Shown in pieces: positions 12,007 through 22,689 of a stretch of DNA of 64,000 nt. How positions within the stretch are numbered: the first letter of the stretch is position 1; every line of letters begins with the position of its first letter. A model generated the notes under the pieces. That model had not been told where the DNA came from. It ran no database searches and saw only the letters and a list, made by a program, of their open reading frames with translations. Source of the stretch: Anaspis maculata (taxonomy: Eukaryota > Arthropoda > Insecta > Coleoptera > Scraptiidae). The stretch spans positions 84,613,277 through 84,677,276 of the forward strand of contig OX421961.1 of assembly GCA_949128115.1 (NCBI GenBank). Reading direction: 5' to 3'. The position numbers and the translations under genes are program-made.

Positions 12007-12441
12007 ATGTCATTTTACCAACAGTGTCATTCTACTCATCCTTCCCCTATCACTTCTCCGCCACTCTCCTCTTACCCCATCAACATGAAAATGGGAAGTA
12101 TTGCAATCGTGCAGGAAACAAAAATTCAGACCGAAAATATTGAGACCATTTTCAGAATGATGTCTGCCTATCTGTACGGGAAGGGAGGCAGAACCGTGCA
12201 GCTAAGAAAAATTAACTCTAAAAAATATGCATCAACTTTTATAATACAGTCTCAGAAGTATCGCATTCCGAGTCCAGAGTGGTATATGGAATGCAGTCAA
12301 GAGCACAAAAAAAATATAAAAAATAATTTCGTTTCTTTTCAAAGATATGGATGGGGGTCCAAGGTTAGGACTTCGCACCTCACTATTTCCGTTGGTCAAG
12401 GTGATTTTGACCTCACGATTTCATTTTGTGATTTCACTTAA
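12007..12441 (+). CDS. Hypothetical 144-residue open frame
   Basis: An open frame of 144 codons lies outside any recognised repeat. From the internal Met at about residue 27 it reads mixed-composition, protein-like sequence (KIQTENIETIFRMMSAYLYG, then SPEWYMECSQEHKKNIKNN). I see no signal peptide, membrane segment or known domain. A possible 5' splice site (TCCAAGGTTAGG, about 12357-12368) lies inside the frame, so the true exon could end there. Function unknown; it could be a decayed gene piece. Confidence 0.25.
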   Translation: MSFYQQCHSTHPSPITSPPLSSYPINMKMGSIAIVQETKIQTENIETIFRMMSAYLYGKGGRTVQLRKINSKKYASTFIIQSQKYRIPSPEWYMECSQEHKKNIKNNFVSFQRYGWGSKVRTSHLTISVGQGDFDLTISFCDFT

Positions 12442-12687
12442 AAAAAAGTGTTACTCAGTCTAATGCAAAAAGAAAAGGACATTACTATTTTCCCAAGACC
12501 CAAGACCTAATTATCCAGTACAAAAGAGTGAAGTTTGTGGAAAAGGAACTGAACTTTGATGCTGATTATTGTGAAACGGCAAACGAATCTTACTTTTTGT
12601 GGGGCATCATAGCATAATCAGTTCACAGTTTAAAACTACTTTGCTATCGATTCCGCAACGAATTCAAATTAAAAGAAAACAATGATA

Positions 12688-13327
12688 CAGGATGTTTAAA
12701 AGTTTTTGCTTTCGTAGTCCAGGGCAGTTTCAAGAAAGTGTCAAAAAATATCGAAAAAAATTCAGTTCTTTTATTTTAGAAGATGTGGAGAATCGAGGGG
12801 GGTGCCTCGAGTCCTTCTAGAGTTTGATTTTATCAGAAAGGTGTCAGCAAACTGTCTAGGGCAGCATCAGAATATCTTGTGAAAAATTTAAATCACTTCA
12901 TGTGTATTGAATGTTGATTTTCTGTACAGGATGAGTCAGAAACCTGCAAAATTATGAGAATTCATAGTTATAAGCATTATTAAAATTCTACAGGAATGCC
13001 TTCAAACACCAAACCTTTGGAATGGCCCCTTAGCCCTCAGCCGATGTCGAGTAGATCACACGGTTTTCTACTAAAGATTTTTTAGGAAATTCATAGAGAA
13101 ATCTGTTTTCTCATTTGATACTCACCCTGTATAGCAAATGGCAATTCAGTACGCACCCAGTAAATCGATATTTTTATTCATAATTCTGCCACCAACAAAT
13201 TTTACTCATGGATCTTTTGGAATAAGGAAAACTATAGAAGGGTTCGATGACCTCCTTTCAACCTCTCGTATGTCTTCAAAAATAAAGAGTGCTCTGGACT
13301 CCGAAAGCAGAAATTCGAGACACCCTG
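12688..13327. repeat. 640-bp foldback element, CAGGATG/CACCCTG termini with nested inner pair
   Basis: The outer ends are TA-CAGGATGTTTAAA (12686) and GAGACACCCTG-TA (13329). Arms match imperfectly by inversion: GCTTTCGTAGTCCAGGGCA on the left corresponds to TGCTCTGGACTCCGAAAGC on the right. An inner pair TA-CAGGATGAGTCAG (12925) and CTCACCCTG-TA (13131) marks a 203-bp core. It is older and more diverged than the palindrome at 23.4 kb. The end lies about 300 bp upstream of the LRR gene start. Confidence 0.6.
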
Positions 13328-13577
13328 TATATGGCTTGTAAATAATTCCACTCATCGACGTTTCCAATATAGTTGCTCAAACCGGAAGAGTTCTCAGTAA
13401 GTCATCGTGCGTAGATAAACTATAATTGCTTGGAAAATGACAATGAGACAACGCGCTGCAAAATTTGAACTCCCATCATCTGGAAAATAAATTAATAATC
13501 TAATCACTAAGAACGATAACCTCTCTCTTACGCATTTTTGATCATAATGTATGTGATTGGCCTGGTGTCCTTTAAGC

Positions 13578-13616
13578 TATATAAACTTATTGTTAACAAC
13601 CCATCCGATACCAGTT
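13578..13616 (+). promoter_or_regulatory. TATA box and initiator of the LRR gene
   Basis: TATATAAA at 13578-13585 is followed, about 33-35 bp downstream, by ACCAGTTC (13610-13617), a fair match to the arthropod initiator. That would give a 5' leader of only about 10 nt before the ATG at 13624. Spacing and sequence suit an RNA polymerase II core promoter. Confidence 0.55.
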
Positions 13617-13623
13617 CAACAAT

Positions 13624-14442
13624 ATGTGTAAGCTGAGCCAAATTTTTGTTTTGCTCGTTATTTTTGTAAACAAACAATGCTTCGCCGCAAATGTAAAGAA
13701 TAGGTGGAGTGCCGGTTCAATTCACTTTAGTGTCGAGAACGAGATCGTGCCGATTATTACCAAAGACTATCTGTTGGGGTTGAAGTTGGAATCTACAAAA
13801 ACTCTGGCGATAAAAACATGTGGAGTTACAAAGTTGCAAATGGGAGTGTTCAATAGTTTGGAGCAGCTGCTGAACTTGAGTTTAAGCAATAACTCCTTGA
13901 AAGAGATCCGAGTCGGAGTTTTCAACAATTTGAGGATAGAAGTTTTGGATTTGAGCTACAACGAAATTGGGGTGATTGACAATAAATCGTTCCACAACAT
14001 GACCAAGATGACAACCTTGATTCTGAATGACAACAAATTAGCAGCTTGGAATGCAAATTGGTTCAAAAGCAATCCGAGCTTGTGCAGTTTAGATTTCAGA
14101 TCAAACTTTTTCACTTTGTTGCCGAAAGGAGCTTTCGACAATATCGGTGATAGAGGAAGTTGCCATTACAAGTTCGCTTTCAGTGAAAACAGAATGAAAG
14201 CTATCCATAAGGACGTCTTCAGGAACTTTTCTATTCACACTCTGCATTTGGCCAATAACGGGCTGAGCGACATCTCGGATGACATTTTCAACGATTCTTG
14301 CGCAGGTTTTCTTCAACTCAGCGGAAATCACGTCAACTGTTCGAATACCAAGCTCAGTCAGAAAAGCAATTGCGGAGAGGTGTACAGAAAGTGGCCGTGG
14401 AAGTGCTACTGTTTTCCTGGATATCAGTTCTTCTGCTTTTGA
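13624..14442 (+). CDS. Secreted leucine-rich-repeat protein, probably shortened by a C-terminal frameshift
   Basis: The 272-residue frame starts with a typical signal peptide (residues 1 to about 22, hydrophobic core FVLLVIFV, cleavage likely after CFA). About seven leucine-rich repeats follow from residue 77 to about 237, recognisable by LxxLxLSxNxL units such as LNLSLSNNSLKEI, EVLDLSYNEIGVI and TLILNDNKLAAW. Cysteines near the end (about residues 227-250) look like part of a C-terminal LRR cap. There is no other recognisable domain. LRR ectodomains of this kind bind proteins or lipids outside the cell; the ligand is unknown. The last 18 or so codons after YRK lose LRR character, and the overlapping frame at 14391-14513 encodes a transmembrane helix and a short basic tail, so the ancestral protein was probably membrane-anchored. 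The start follows a good TATA promoter and needs no splicing. Product class is confident, exact C-terminus is not. Confidence 0.8.
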   Translation: MCKLSQIFVLLVIFVNKQCFAANVKNRWSAGSIHFSVENEIVPIITKDYLLGLKLESTKTLAIKTCGVTKLQMGVFNSLEQLLNLSLSNNSLKEIRVGVFNNLRIEVLDLSYNEIGVIDNKSFHNMTKMTTLILNDNKLAAWNANWFKSNPSLCSLDFRSNFFTLLPKGAFDNIGDRGSCHYKFAFSENRMKAIHKDVFRNFSIHTLHLANNGLSDISDDIFNDSCAGFLQLSGNHVNCSNTKLSQKSNCGEVYRKWPWKCYCFPGYQFFCF

Positions 14443-14513
14443 GCATTTTTGATGTTTTGAGCAGCATAAATGTGTATGATGGTTGCTCTAAATTGTTTCG
14501 CAAAGCAAGATAG
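14391..14513 (+). pseudogene. Out-of-frame transmembrane tail of the LRR gene
   Basis: In the frame offset by one base from the LRR frame, the sequence after the AGAAAG run (14387-14392) reads VEVLLFSWISVLLLLSIFDV, a clear membrane-spanning helix, then a short tail ending LFRKAR and a stop at 14511-14513. Loss of a single A from the A-run at 14388-14390 would account for the shift. Alternatives are a sequencing error or programmed frameshifting, though no classic slippery heptamer is visible. Confidence 0.55.
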
Positions 14514-14841
14514 TGATGTGTAGGTACACCGGTCGTTAATATCTAAAAAACGCCCATAAATCTTAATGAGAAGCTATATCAGAATGTATCAAAGAAATGT
14601 TATGAATTGCGCTACTGTTAACAGACTTGTTGCCTTGCAAGTGAAGTCCGCTTAATAGATAAACATCTTAATAATAAGCTACAATATTATATTGTCGACA
14701 TAAAAGTAGCACGGAGATCATAATAGAGCAAATATTTAATAACGTTGTTATTTTAATTAATTCAGGGTCGTAAAAAGACGAGCAGCAAGATAAAATTGGA
14801 AAAATTTGACAGCTTCATTGCAAAGAAACTCGTTTGTGCTC

Positions 14842-14921
14842 ATGCAAGACATACCTAGTTACTTTAAAGCGTTATTCAGATCGCCCAAAGAACCTGATCC
14901 ATACTCGTATTATAATAAGCC
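14842..14921 (+). CDS. Candidate first coding exon of an unknown gene
   Basis: An ATG at 14842 opens 26 codons of plausible protein (QDIPSYFKALFRSPKEPDPY), ending precisely before a strong 5' splice site, CCGTAAGTAG (GT at 14922). The upstream frame is open only to 14794. No downstream exon was recognised in the following kilobases, and the product is unknown. An internal exon using a GACAG acceptor near 14811 is an alternative. Confidence 0.3.
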
Positions 14922-16580
14922 GTAAGTAGTATTTTCATCGTGTCACTCTTTATGTCACCTTGAAATAGATATTTTTTAAATCCGGGTGAAACATCCTGAA
15001 CATGAGCAAATCTCAGTAATAATGTTAAGATAAATTTTGTGATCAATCACTATTGCTTGAACTATTGATTATTATTGTGCAACTCCCAACTCGATTGATT
15101 TGTAATAAAATCAAATCTCCATCAGGGTCGCAAATACGCTATCTCTCGGTTACTATTCCGTTTTCCCGTATTTTCTTAATTCATTTCCATAAAACATCTA
15201 GGTACTCGTATTATACAATCATTACAATCTGATGATACTGAATGCTAACTGCTAGTCCTTATTCTGTTACCAAACAGCGATAATAATGTAATACGTACGA
15301 TATTTTATTGTGAATTGGCTAATCTACCTCGTGCCTGCGATTTAGAAAATGGTGAAGCCAGATAGGCAGATAAATTATTATTGATTTAATAACATCCTTG
15401 GAAAATATGTTAGAAATAATGAGCGCGATCTAGGTGAACCTCTCTTTCTTGTGTCAAGATAGCAATTATCAAATACATATCTGTCGCATTTATTTGGTAT
15501 TAAGAAAAGCACCAAAATCAGTATATTATATACCAAGGTTGAGAAGTATTATTATAGCTGAAGCGCCAGTATAAGGCGCTGAAGCTGTAATAATTTTCTC
15601 GGATTATATAGTATTTTTTTTACTACTAGAAAATCGACATCGCAATTCAGGAACAGGTGAATAATGATGACTTCACTACTATTAGTAGTAGAAAAAAATA
15701 TTTTCTGCTATAGTAGTAAAATCAATTGGAATATTTTTAGTCTGCATCGACATCGATCTACTTATGTAGGTACAATTACTATTATCAACAATAATAAGAA
15801 GAATGCAAATAATTCAGAGATTGAACTGAATTATCTTGTAATTTAAGTATTCTATGTTTATAATATGCTATTGAACCGATACGTCTCACTTATTGACGCA
15901 AATTAATCTATCATCATTTCCTGTGAATTCATCTTGCTCATAGAAATAGCGTTAGAGTAATTTCATAATTACTTGAAAATCGGTATAGAATACAAATTAT
16001 TCCCTTTGAATTTTTTGGGTTTGTTCGTTTTGTGAATAATTATTTCAAAAGTAGGTAAATTACATACTGGATTAAAAATATAACTTATTATAAGGGTTGA
16101 CTAATTGAGAACGGCGATGTACTTATTTTGTATTTTTAATAATAAGAAGTTTTTATTGCCTTTAACAAAAGTGATATTGCCAAACTTGTGTAATAAACTA
16201 AGAACGGTATGTACATTTTTTTATTTCCTCAATAGTTGAGAAAATAAACTGTTAAGTTGAGTTTTTCTTCGGCTTGTCAGGTGTAAAAAAAATTCCCTTC
16301 AGTCCGACTCAAACAAAAATAGTTTCAAATAACGAAGATAGGATAGGTTCATGTCTCCCCATCACTTGACCCCCCATGTCTCCGGAAATAAGAGGGCAAA
16401 TTTTTTTCAACATTTTTCTGTTTTTTTAACATTTCCGCAAACTGCTTGGGACTGCTAGGTATTATATGCGTTTCACACTAAGCAATAAACATCGGGCAAT
16501 TTTATTTAGTTCAAAATTGTTGCCACTGAATCTTTCAATAAAAAATCCATATAACTGGGAGTAGAGATGATAGTATGTCA
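14922..16580. other. Unassigned intronic or intergenic AT-rich sequence
   Basis: Contains small local inverted repeats around TACTACTA (15620-15720) and no recognised repeat family or gene. It could include intron sequence of the candidate exon at 14842-14921. Confidence 0.4.
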
Positions 16581-16794
16581 TAGGCCATCCAGTCATCCAC
16601 AATGATGTTAATGTTAACGTAATATTATCGGCAATGGTAATGTTAGCATTCAAAGCAACGAGTTTCAAATGGTGACGTTCACAATCATGTTAGTGGCAGT
16701 GGTAATCATTACCATTGAAATTCGTTGCTTTGAATGCTAACATTACCATTGCCGATGACATTACGTTCACATTAACATCATTGTGGATGGCCTA
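16581..16794. repeat. 214-bp hairpin MITE
   Basis: The left end TAGGCCATCC and right end GGATGGCCTA are inverted. The arms share ACAATGATGTTAATGT and GGCAATGGTAATGTTAGCAT with few mismatches, leaving a loop of about 45 bp near 16690. The left arm has a small insertion (AGTCATCC). No coding capacity. Confidence 0.75.
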
Positions 16795-18225
16795 TCAAAC
16801 GTCAAACTCGCGTTAAAAGGATCATAATTAGTTATTTTATAAAAAATTACTATTTTTTTTTAAATTTTACTAGGAATTAATTGTTACAGTTGCCGATTTA
16901 GACCCAAAATTGGCTACTAAATTGATCAATTGTCGTGTGAATATATATAGGTATCTTTTGGGTGCCTTAAGGTGTCTCTTAAAGAGTATCGTAGTGAAAA
17001 GGAATAGGGTGTTTCCACTGTATATAAAGATACCCCAAAATCACACATAATTATGATGTACTAATATAGTGAAAGCTTGAATAAATTATTACTGTATACA
17101 CAATACTATAATTGGTCAAATATCTGAGAAATGAAATCACCTGAAATTCGAATTTTCCAATTACTTTCAAAACGCAGTTTCAATCAAGTTGCGGTGATCA
17201 TGACGTCATCAATTTCACTCAAGTTATGACTGACATATAATGTCATGTTAACGTCGTCAACTTTTTGTGTGTTTGTTTCATGTTATCCCGTTATTCCCGT
17301 TTATATCCAATTCAAATGTCTTCAGATGGCTTTACGAAAGCTTCAACCAATCAACCAAATGAAAAGCTCCACTGAATTTATAGAAAACTACGACCGTTTC
17401 AACTCGGTCAAATTTAAGGCGTCAAAGCTGCAGCGTAATTGGAGAATGTATAGGTAGGTACTTGACCAGTAATCACTTATGATAAGACTGATAAGGAACC
17501 TTCACTTCTCGGACTTGTTGAACGCACATGGTAGGCATCTAACCAAAGCACATCAGACTAACCAAAGTATCCTCCTCGTAGTAATTCATCCTGAAGCCAG
17601 CCAGTGATCCTCGCAACACGATAAGTAAGTGTTCGATAAAGGAAAATCACGCTGAGGGGTGTGAACTTTTGTATTTTCGAAACTGATCAACTTTCGGGAA
17701 CATTCAGGAACAATTTTGATGCGGCACTTTTCGAGGTGTTTTTACACCGAGGCACAAAATACCACCTATTTCTTCGAGATCTGTTTATGCAAAAGTTTCA
17801 TGACAACAGCTAACGTCCAGCTGGCATTCAAAGCCATCACGACGGCCGGCCAGGCCGCCGCGCCGGGTGGCAAGTGATGACGTCATATGCTGTTTTTGCC
17901 GGGAAAAATTTCGTTCAAATTTGTATTCCATTTTAGATTATTGTGAGGATTTTTCTGGCAAAACTCAATTTCGCGCCTTATTTACTAGTGCGATACAGAC
18001 CCCAAGTACCTACTTCCCATTATTCGAATAATAAAAAATTGTGAAAACACCCTATATCAAGTTTAACTTTTACTTCAACAGCGTCACAATAGTATACTAA
18101 TCTATTATTATTAGAGTTTAATAAGACGAAGTTTGTCACACTCTTTTATTCCTTTGGGACCCTCCTCACTTCGTTCGTCGTAATTATGGCAAAATCCGTC
18201 TTATTTAACTCGTATAATGATATAC
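16795..18225. other. Stretch without a recognised gene
   Basis: A 43-codon frame from ATG 17327, preceded by a CTTCAG acceptor-like site and followed by TAGGTAGGTA, may be an exon-like accident. A GC-rich patch with GGCCGGCCAGGCCGCCGCG and a TGACGTCA site lies at 17842-17887. Nothing further is supported. Confidence 0.4.
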
Positions 18226-18748
18226 TGTTACGAGCGGCGATCCCGTACATATTGGTAAACACTCGCTCTTTCTGGATTCTTTCATCCATTAGATCGCAGT
18301 GTAGAAGTATGGAGCGATCTGGTGCATTCCAGAGCGTTCGTGAACGTGAAACTGAATGGAGACGCAAATGCCTGATCAGGGCACATCTGTCCATTTTGGC
18401 GGAGGCGCCGTTCCAGAACCCGGCAGAATTATACGGGTAATATGTGTGACTATTCAGGAATGGTCTAGAAACCGCATATGCCGGACCACTATAGAATTTG
18501 CTGGAAGTAGACAGAAAGTTCGGGAACACTATTCGGAGGCCTTATACAAGGCATCAGCTGGCAGCTCAGGGCAGTATTGAATTAGAATGCGAAGTTGTAA
18601 CAAGTGCGAAACAAGCGAAGTACCTGCGGTATAATTCCAAGTAGATAATTGTTGGCGTGTAGTTATTGTAGTACGCAGAAATAAACAGTGTGTGTTTTAA
18701 ATCGATCGTCTCAATTATATTCGAACCCGTACGCGAAATATCGTAACA
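18226..18748 (+). mobile_element. Solo LTR, copy B, with 4-bp target duplication ATAC
   Basis: The element runs from TGTTACGAGCGGCGATC to GCGAAATATCGTAACA, 523 bp, with inverted tips TGTTACGA/TCGTAACA. It is bounded by ATAC on both sides (18222-18225 and 18749-18752), the 4-bp duplication typical of Ty3/gypsy-class insertion. An AAATAAA-like signal lies near 18680 (GCAGAAATAAACAGTG). No internal domain is present. Open frames on both strands inside it are not genes. Confidence 0.85.
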
Positions 18749-18929
18749 ATACTATTGGCGAGTAACATTACCGATGGTGGCGCTGCTGATGCGCTTGACA
18801 TGTAAACAAACATGTCGGATAGAGCACGGATTGTTGCCCGCGCGTTCAAAAATCTTATCAGTAATAAGCGGTTTTTAATGTCCTCCAGACGTGAAACGTG
18901 GTTAATTAGTATTGCGGTGGAACTCAAAA

Positions 18930-19268
18930 ATGGCAGAAGCGCAATTGAGTGTTATGGAGGTTTTGAATCACTTGATTGACTCAACGGATTCCCGATGTAT
19001 CGTGATGGGAGAAGAAATTCTGAAGTCACAATTTCTTGTGCTGTGTGGTCGAAAGCGAACCGAATCAAGCACCAATTTAGACATAGACATATTTGGATTG
19101 TGTTTACAAACAAGCGCATTGTATGAATCTCCTCACTAGGTAACTGGGACTGTAATTAAAAAAAAAAATAGTAGCAGTTCCTGTGAAATTGGAACGTTCA
19201 AATGCACTTGCAAAGCAGGCCAGTCCGGGACATGCAAAAATATCGCAGCTGTGCTTCTTCGATGCAGC
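18930..19268 (+). pseudogene. SWIM zinc-finger protein remnant with one in-frame stop
   Basis: From ATG 18930 the frame reads AEAQLSVMEVLNHLIDS and continues to ALYESPH, where TAG at 19137-19139 interrupts it. The same frame then continues with CEIGTFKCTCKAGQSGTCKN and IAAVLLRC. The spacing C-x-C-x(7)-C-x-(N) followed by IAAVLL is a SWIM zinc finger, except that the final His is replaced by Asn. SWIM domains occur in MULE/transposon-derived and regulatory proteins, which bind DNA or protein partners. The premature stop, the His-to-Asn change and the abrupt end around 19270 argue for a dead gene piece. Its 5' side lies 180 bp from the solo LTR. Confidence 0.6.
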
Positions 19269-19287
19269 CATATAAAGTTCCCATTTT

Positions 19288-19500
19288 CAGCGACACTTCC
19301 CAGGCTTTTCTCGTAGTCATATTTTCCACAGTGCCGAGTTTGTTTGTCATTTTGACAACCCAACTTGCGTCTTTCGCTTTCGACGGGAAACGGTGAAAAT
19401 GTAACTCTTCCTTTTTCCGGTTTCCACAGCGCGACTCGCACTCGGAAACACAACTAATTCTCCGCCACTTTTTGTCACTATCTATCTTGCCACCTTCCAT
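19288..19500 (-). pseudogene. THAP zinc-finger domain fragment
   Basis: On the minus strand the frame reads CVSECESRCGNRKKEELHFH followed by RFPSKAKDASW, matching the N-terminal half of a THAP domain (C-x(2-4)-C, then the FHRFP signature and a conserved Trp). THAP domains bind DNA and are found in P-element-like transposases and host factors. The C-terminal C-x2-H half is absent: the frame runs into the antisense of the SWIM remnant. The two pieces therefore meet head-on near 19270-19290, either two unrelated genes or one gene broken by inversion. Confidence 0.55.
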
Positions 19501-19999
19501 TCTATGCCACTTTTGCTTGCCAGTCGTCGTACCCGTGCCACTCTTATTTAAAAATGCAATGCTTTTGCAATCGACGACATCTAATATATTCAAGATAATG
19601 AAACGTGCGTGGCTCACGTACTTTGTTGGAAAAAATTAACGCCGCGTCAAGTCAGATGGAATCAAATAAAGTCCCCAAACACCGCAACGCTCATAAGAGC
19701 CCACACAAATCTGCAGTTGATCCGTGCACAAACGTCGTTTACACGTTGGCCGTCAGATGGCGTATTTGATCTTGAAACTCGCCAATTAGAAACTCACATT
19801 GCATAACGGTTCGAGAATTAGCTTCAGACTCTTCTGAAAGCTTGCGAATTTTGAAAGAATCATGTAACTTCAGAACGGGTCGTTAGATTTCCACTTTTGT
19901 TTTCAGTTGTTGTGGACAGAATTAAAAGAAGGACCTTTGAAATAATGTGCAACTTGACAATACGACCCATATTAAATTTTTTTGAATTTCTTGAAAGTA

Positions 20000-21871
20000 G
20001 TATGGGGGCGTAGGTCGTGCCGTGTGCAGCTTCGTGAAGATATATAGAGATATGTCTTAATCGATTCCTGGGCGACCAAGGACCATGAAAAATTATGGTG
20101 GAATGTTGACATCTGCTGCAGACAAATATGGTGGAGGCGCCAAAATGGGCTTCATCTGGTAATAAGAAACAGGCTGTAGCTCGTTTGTTTTTCAACGGAT
20201 TTCAACATCTGGCACGTCATTTTGTAGACAAAAAAATTCTCTTCCTATTTCACACCGAAATTTACAAACGTCATTGCGTGAAACTGTCAAAATTGTCTTC
20301 ATAAGATATGCTAAACTCCGACATTTTTTGAAGGTTATCCGATATTTTTGAAACCGGGCAGAATCATAGATCTTAAAGTGCCCTTCCCGAATGTCTACTT
20401 TTCCACTTCGTATCTTTGCCGTTTTGGCCGCCATATTGAAAAGATGGCGCCCAAAAAACAGTTTTTTGTCAATATCTTGAATTCAACCAATTCAAGATTG
20501 AAACGTGTATATGCGGAGGAAAGCCCATTCAAATATCTACAATTTGACATATCAGTCATTTATGTGCGATTTACGGTTCTTGAGTTAGAGCTTTCAGAGC
20601 TTCCGGAAGCATCAACTTTCGGCATTCAATCAGCATGTTAAATTGATACCACCGTCATGTAGTAGGCAAATTACCCATAAATAGCTCTAGGCCATTAACC
20701 ATAGATGATAAAAATTTAGAAAATCGATCATGATGATGTGATTTGTGTAATTACAGGATGAACTGTGGAAGCAAACTGACTTTAGAAAGAAATAAAGGTA
20801 ATATAGCATTTGAAAGATATCAGATACATTCGAAACTCATTTTTATGATGAAATTTGGGGTCATCATTCAGAATATCCACTTTTGCACTTCGTATCTCTC
20901 CTGTTCTGGCCATAATTTTGGAAAGATGGCGTCAAAAAAACATATTTTCGGGAATTTTTTTGAGAATTCGTCATAAAATTTCAAGATTCATATCAAAAGT
21001 GAAGGTCTATTTAATTCTCTACAATTTGACATCTAAATCACTCATGTGGGACTTACGGTTCTCAAGCTATACCTTTTCAAAGTCAATTTTCCCTTGGAGT
21101 TCACCCTGTAGTTGCATAACAACCGTTACCATGATTGATTTTCTGGATATTAATGGTCTGTGGCTGACAACTTATCATTATTTATGGTCAATTTGACTGC
21201 CACGTGGAGCTAAGATCAACTTGATATGCTGATTGGATGACAAAAGTTGATGCTTCAGCGAGTTCCAGAAGCCATAACTCAAGAACCGAAAGTAGCACAT
21301 ACACGAGTAAGGTGTCAAATTGTAGATGATTGAATAAGCTTTCATTCGCATACAAACGCTCCCACCTCACATCGACTGAAATGGAGATATTGGAAAAAAC
21401 TGTTTTTTGGACACCATCTTTTCAATATGGCGGCCAAAACGGCAAATACACGAAGTGGAAAAGTGGAAATTCGGAAAGGGCACCTCAAGTTCTATAATAC
21501 TGTCAAGTTTCAAAAATATCAGATAATCTTCAAAAAAAGCTGGAAGTTGGCATATCTTATAAAGACAATTTTGACAGTTTCCCGGAATGATGTTCAAAAA
21601 TCCAGGTATGAAATAAGAAGAGAATTTTTTTGTCTACAAAGTGACGTTCCAGATGTTGAAATCTGTTGAAGAACAAACGAGCTACAGCCAGTTTCTTATT
21701 ACCAGATGAAGCCCATTTTGGCGCCTCCACCATATTTGCCTGCAGCAGATGTCAACATTCCACTGTAGTTTTTCATGGTCCTTGATTGCCCAGGAATCGA
21801 TTAGGACGTATCTCTATATATCTTCACGAAGCTGCACACGGCCAAGCCTTTTTGACCCTATGCCCCCAGAC
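20000..21871. mobile_element. 1.87-kb foldback element, copy 1
   Basis: Ends are TA-GTATGGGGGCGTAGG (TA at 19998) and CCCTATGCCCCCAGAC-TA (TA at 21872). The outer 600-650 bp on each side are inverted copies, with shared blocks GTGTGCAGCTTCGTGAAGAT, AATCGATTCCTGGG, GGTGGAGGCGCCAAAATGGG and GGCCGCCATATTGAAAAGAT. The middle holds an inner pair TA-CAGGATGAACT (20752) and AGTTCACCCTG-TA (21110). A direct copy of the same length lies at 25511-27381. No transposase is recognisable; the short frames in the arms mirror each other. Confidence 0.8.
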
Positions 21872-21873
21872 TA

Positions 21874-22218
21874 AAGAGTATCACTCTGTCTAGAGGGGTG
21901 GAGTTTGAAATTATGGCAGTAATTTATGTCGCCCTCGAATAGAAAATCGACCTGTTCCGGTTTTTTCCTGAAAGAAATGGCTGAGTGATAAATCGGGAGT
22001 GCTAAGTTTTTAAATGAACACTAAAAACTCACTAAAATATCTTTTCCTAACCTTCAAATATTCACTTTTTATAACGTGAACATTCTCCGTAAAACCGTTG
22101 GTATGAAATAAATGTATCGGAAGAATGCCTGTTCTTGGCTTATGCTGCAACTTATACCGTAGGTACATTATATTGCAAAACTAGCCTCAACCAAACTAGT
22201 GCCGATGCTGCGGCTCAT
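21874..22218. other. Spacer with repeat piece, no gene
   Basis: A fragment around 21945 (GAAAATCGACCTGTT) resembles a block near 4166 (AAAATCGACCTGTTT). Nothing else is recognised. Confidence 0.4.
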
Positions 22219-22425
22219 ATTTATTTATTTTTTTTATTTTTTTTATTTAATTGTCTTATTTTACGAGGCGGCATTCAGCTATAAGCTGCTCTACCATGCA
22301 ACCTCGGGGACAGCACAAAATATCCATGGATGAAGTAGGATTCGAACCCACACAGGGCAGCGCGAATGGTTTGGCTTGCCATTACCTGTACCACTCGGCT
22401 ACCACCGCTCCGCTACCACCGCTCC
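22219..22425 (-). mobile_element. tRNA-derived SINE
   Basis: On the minus strand the 5' end carries a tRNA-like head: A box TAGCCGAGTGGT (22390-22401) and B box GGTTCGAATCC (22338-22348), both intact RNA polymerase III promoter elements in a tRNA-Ser/Leu-like context (GCGGTGGTAGCCGAGTGGT). A tRNA-unrelated body follows and ends in an A/T-rich tail (22219-22251, AAATAAATAA-like on the minus strand). The first 12 nt of the head, GGAGCGGTGGTA, are present twice at the 5' end. A real tRNA gene is excluded because the acceptor stem does not close. Confidence 0.7.
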
Positions 22426-22689
22426 ATAATATAAGTGTATAAACCATGTGTTCCACACCATTTGACACTCACAATAAGGATCATTGTGGAGATTTTATGT
22501 CCACGGTAATAAAGCTCATTGTTTGTAATTTTTGCAATATTTTTCACGTCCAGTTGTAGATAAGTAAGTAGTAGTCGAAAATACTTACTTGTATACAAGT
22601 ATCGCGTGTAGAGAAGTGTCCTAACACTCCTAACCGGGGTCTCACCTGGAAAGTGAACCCCTAACACGAGAGACAAGGACAACTAAAAA

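Noticed and set aside
18146..18580. Open frames of 74-127 codons on both strands (also 58.9-59.4 kb)
   Set aside because: They lie inside LTR copies and correspond between copies only as LTR sequence.
22330..22410. True tRNA-Ser/Leu gene
   Set aside because: A and B boxes are intact, but no acceptor stem closes and an A/T-rich tail follows, so it is a SINE.
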